DNA from: Deltaproteobacteria bacterium
Lineage (GTDB): Bacteria; Desulfobacterota; Deferrisomatia; Deferrisomatales; JACRMM01
Assembly (NCBI GenBank): GCA_016214985.1
Contig: JACRMM010000037.1
Location: 1-42,561, forward strand
Length of the DNA: 42,561 bases
Direction: 5' to 3'
Shown here: positions 40,836 to 42,561 of the stretch, piece by piece
Layout of the letters: every line of letters starts with the position of its first letter
Numbering within the stretch: the stretch's first letter is position 1
Position numbers and translations under genes: made by a program
The notes under the pieces: generated by a model
Seen by the model: only the letters and a program-made list of their open reading frames with translations
Told to the model about the DNA's origin: nothing
Database searches by the model: none

Positions 40836-40932
40836 ATGCCAAGACATTTGTAAGGAGCCAAAGATGAACGTCCTGCAAAAAGTGTCAATTGCTAATAAAT
40901 TACATTCATTGGAATTATAAGGCTATTGGCTC

Positions 40933-40962
40933 TTGTCTCGTAAGTGTTGACTTTGGTATAAT
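40933..40962 (+). promoter_or_regulatory. Promoter with extended -10 upstream of transposase remnant
   Basis: TATAAT at 40957-40962 is preceded by TGG, giving an extended -10 (TGnTATAAT). TTGTCT at 40933-40938 is a plausible -35 with 18-bp spacing. It lies about 45 bases before the transposase start. Confidence 0.6.
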
Positions 40963-41004
40963 TACGGCTCCTGTCGCTTTATGTATGCAAGTAAGGAGCC
41001 ACTG

Positions 41005-41652
41005 ATGTTTCATAAAATGAGTCCACAGCAATCACTGTTTCAGGTCTCCATCGGTATGTCTGACAATATAAAGAAGAAGCTCCGAGAGTCATGGGCAGAG
41101 GTCTTTCGCAATGATATCCTTTACTACATTCCAGAGGGTGCGTTTGCCCATCTGTATGCGAACGGCAAGGGGCGCCCCAACTTCCCCATCGCGATTCTCG
41201 TCGGCTTGTGCCTCGTCAAAGAGCTCCACAACCTGACGGACTCCCAGATGTTCGAGGCCTTTTACTTCGACATGCTGGTTCACCATGCGCTGGGCATCGC
41301 CTCCGGCCAGGTCACCCTCTCCGAACGCACGATGTACTACTTCCGGGCCGCGGTGGCCGGAGACCCCGCGGCACAGGAGACGTTCAACACCCTCACCGCC
41401 CACATGATCCAAACCCTGGGGCTGCGCACCGATGTGCAGCGCCTTGACTCGACCCAGGTCTCGTCGAACATGGTGCACCTCAGCCGCCTGGGGCTCTTCG
41501 TCCAGACGATGGAGCGCTTCCTGGCCCAGGTCCAGAAGGTCTTCCCCGATCGGATCGCCGCCCTGCCGCCGTCGTTCGAGAAGCGCTACGTGGACCGGGC
41601 CGGCTATTTCGCCGACGTCACGGGTGACCAGAGCCGGCGGCGCCTGGAATGA
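41005..41652 (+). pseudogene. IS1182-type transposase, truncated
   Basis: The 215-residue product carries the N-terminal helical domain of IS1182-like transposases (IPEGAFAHLYANGKGRPNFP, LVKELHNLTDSQMFEAFYFD) and the start of the DDE domain (RLDSTQVSSNM with the first Asp). Complete enzymes are roughly 450-500 residues, so the catalytic half is missing. The frame ends at GDQSRRRLE. The RNA-level start is well supported: AAGGAG 6 bases before ATG 41005. A separate transposase gene begins 100 bases later, so the deletion probably came with that insertion. Confidence 0.75.
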
Positions 41653-41755
41653 AAGTCTTGGGGACAGACAAGCTATCCTTGACGGAAAGCGTGTCAGTGG
41701 CAGCTTTGGCGGCAATGGAACCATCACCCGCTACCCTCCGCCCGGAGGTGCTGCC

Positions 41756-42561
41756 ATGGCCCGCATCCCGCGTCTGCTGCTCCAGGGGGAGTCCGCCACC
41801 TACCATGTGATCTCTCGTTCGGCCCTGCCCGGTTTCTCGATGGGCGACGTGGAGAAGGACTTCCTCCTCTCACTCCTCCGGCGCCTCTCTCGCGTCTACT
41901 TCACGGAGGTCCTCGGATTTTGTCTGATGGGAAGTCATGCCCATGTGGTTGTGCGCATGCACACCGGCGAAGACGTTGACGACGACGAGATGCGCGTTCG
42001 CTATCGCCTCTCCCGCGCTCGGGAGTCTGCTTCGGAGTTGATGGACGGCCAGATCCCCCTGCTGCGCGAGAAGTGGGCGAGCCTCTCGGAGTTCGTGAAG
42101 GAGCTCAAGCAGAGCTTCTCGCGCTGGTACAACCGCACCCACGGGCGCAGCGGCTTCTTCTGGGGCGAGCGGTTCAAGAGCGTGCTCGTCGAGGACGGCG
42201 ATACCCTGATCAACGTTCTGGCGTACGTCGACCTCAACCCCGTGCGCGCCGGCATCGTGGAGCGGCCCGAGGACTACCGCTGGTCGTCGCTGGGCTACCA
42301 CCTGCAGACGGGCAACGAGAGCGGCTTCCTCTCCCTGGACCTGGGGCTTCGCTCCTTCACCGACGCGGACGACGGTGAGCGACTTCGTCTCTACCGCAAG
42401 TTTGTCTACGAGATCGGCTCGGTGCCCACCGGCAAAGGGGCCTCGATCCCGGAGGAGACGTACGCGGCGCAGGAGCGGCGGGCGTTCGCGATCACTGGCA
42501 TGGACCGGTTCCGCTGTCGCACGCGCTACTTCACCGACAGCGGCGTGATCGGCACGAAGGC
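41756..42561 (+). CDS. REP-associated tyrosine transposase (Y1/HUH, RAYT), partial
   Basis: The reading frame from ATG 41756 stays open to the end of the window (268 codons). It begins MARIPRLLLQGESATYHVIS, as RAYT/IS200-related transposases do. It shows the HUH motif GSHAHVVVRM and the catalytic-Tyr helix SFSRWYNRTHGRSGFFW, then VLAYVDLNPVRAGIVERPEDY, a hallmark of the family. These single-strand transposases mobilise REP-type hairpins. The C-terminal end lies outside the window. About 100 bases upstream contain CTTGGGGACAGACAAG, possibly part of its flanking DNA. Confidence 0.88.
   Translation, partial: MARIPRLLLQGESATYHVISRSALPGFSMGDVEKDFLLSLLRRLSRVYFTEVLGFCLMGSHAHVVVRMHTGEDVDDDEMRVRYRLSRARESASELMDGQIPLLREKWASLSEFVKELKQSFSRWYNRTHGRSGFFWGERFKSVLVEDGDTLINVLAYVDLNPVRAGIVERPEDYRWSSLGYHLQTGNESGFLSLDLGLRSFTDADDGERLRLYRKFVYEIGSVPTGKGASIPEETYAAQERRAFAITGMDRFRCRTRYFTDSGVIGTK

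Noticed and set aside
40946..40962. TTGACT and TATAAT at 40946-40962 as a -35/-10 pair
   Set aside because: They are only 4-5 bases apart; the extended -10 with TTGTCT 18 bases upstream is the better reading.
1..42561. tRNA, rRNA or riboswitch genes
   Set aside because: I found no cloverleaf, rRNA segment or cobalamin-riboswitch core by eye, including upstream of the B12 mutase genes; weak cases could have been missed.

Overview
The window is about 42.6 kb of high-GC bacterial chromosome. The gene families (FixABCX/ETF electron transfer, molybdenum hydroxylases of the 4-hydroxybenzoyl-CoA reductase type, B12 mutase, Liv-type ABC transporter, CoA ligases) suggest a Gram-negative anaerobe or facultative anaerobe that degrades aromatic or N-heterocyclic acids. 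A Desulfobacterota-like organism is my best guess from style alone and is not proven. Lower-GC, more recently acquired DNA sits at both ends (1-480 and about 38.3-41.0 kb).

Layout. (1) 100-468: a C-terminally truncated GNAT acetyltransferase. (2) 758-7128, minus strand: a six-gene operon for a molybdenum hydroxylase. It runs FAD subunit with a [4Fe-4S] insertion, [2Fe-2S] subunit, Mo subunit, VOC protein, MoxR/CoxD-like AAA+ ATPase and CoxE-like VWA protein. (3) 7129-7480: an AT-rich divergent promoter region. (4) 7481-33318, plus strand: a long catabolic operon. In order it encodes a class III CoA-transferase, acyl-CoA dehydrogenase, FixA/EtfB, FixB/EtfA, FixC, FixX, B12 mutase small and large subunits, hydantoinase/oxoprolinase A and B, two PaaK-type CoA ligases, a second molybdenum hydroxylase (FAD, FeS, Mo) with a YqeB/EF2563 maturation protein, and LivH, LivM, LivG, a LivF-PaaK fusion and a LivK-type binding protein, ending at a strong terminator. 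(5) 33498-36662: an acyl-CoA synthetase and an MFS exporter. (6) 36780-37646: a toxin-antitoxin pair with a palindromic operator. (7) about 38.45-40.83 kb: three gene cassettes, each ending in an attC-like site, with no integrase in view. They carry a trypsin-like protease, an Mrr-like nuclease and a small secreted protein. (8) 41005-42561: an IS1182-type transposase remnant and a REP-associated tyrosine transposase that runs off the end.

How the genes work together. The set Mo-hydroxylase + hydantoinase A/B + PaaK-type ligase + class III CoA-transferase + B12 mutase + acyl-CoA dehydrogenase + ABC transporter matches, component by component, the gene set reported for anaerobic indole-3-acetate degradation in Azoarcus/Aromatoleum. 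In that pathway the ring is hydroxylated at C2, the lactam is opened by a hydantoinase, a succinate derivative is activated to its CoA thioester, the skeleton is rearranged to a malonyl-CoA derivative, and this is then oxidised. The mutase keeps the Tyr and Arg that bind a substrate carboxylate in methylmalonyl-CoA mutase, as that pathway requires. The enoyl-CoA hydratase, 3-hydroxyacyl-CoA dehydrogenase, thiolase and regulator of the known pathway are not in the window.

Most unusual features: an ABC ATPase (LivF) fused in frame to a CoA ligase domain; loss of the catalytic Glu in one Mo subunit; loss of the C-terminal catalytic Lys in two of the three PaaK paralogues; an attC cassette array; and a set of at least a dozen spacers built from short degenerate words, most of which appear in inverted orientation in the same spacer so that the spacer can fold into a long imperfect hairpin.
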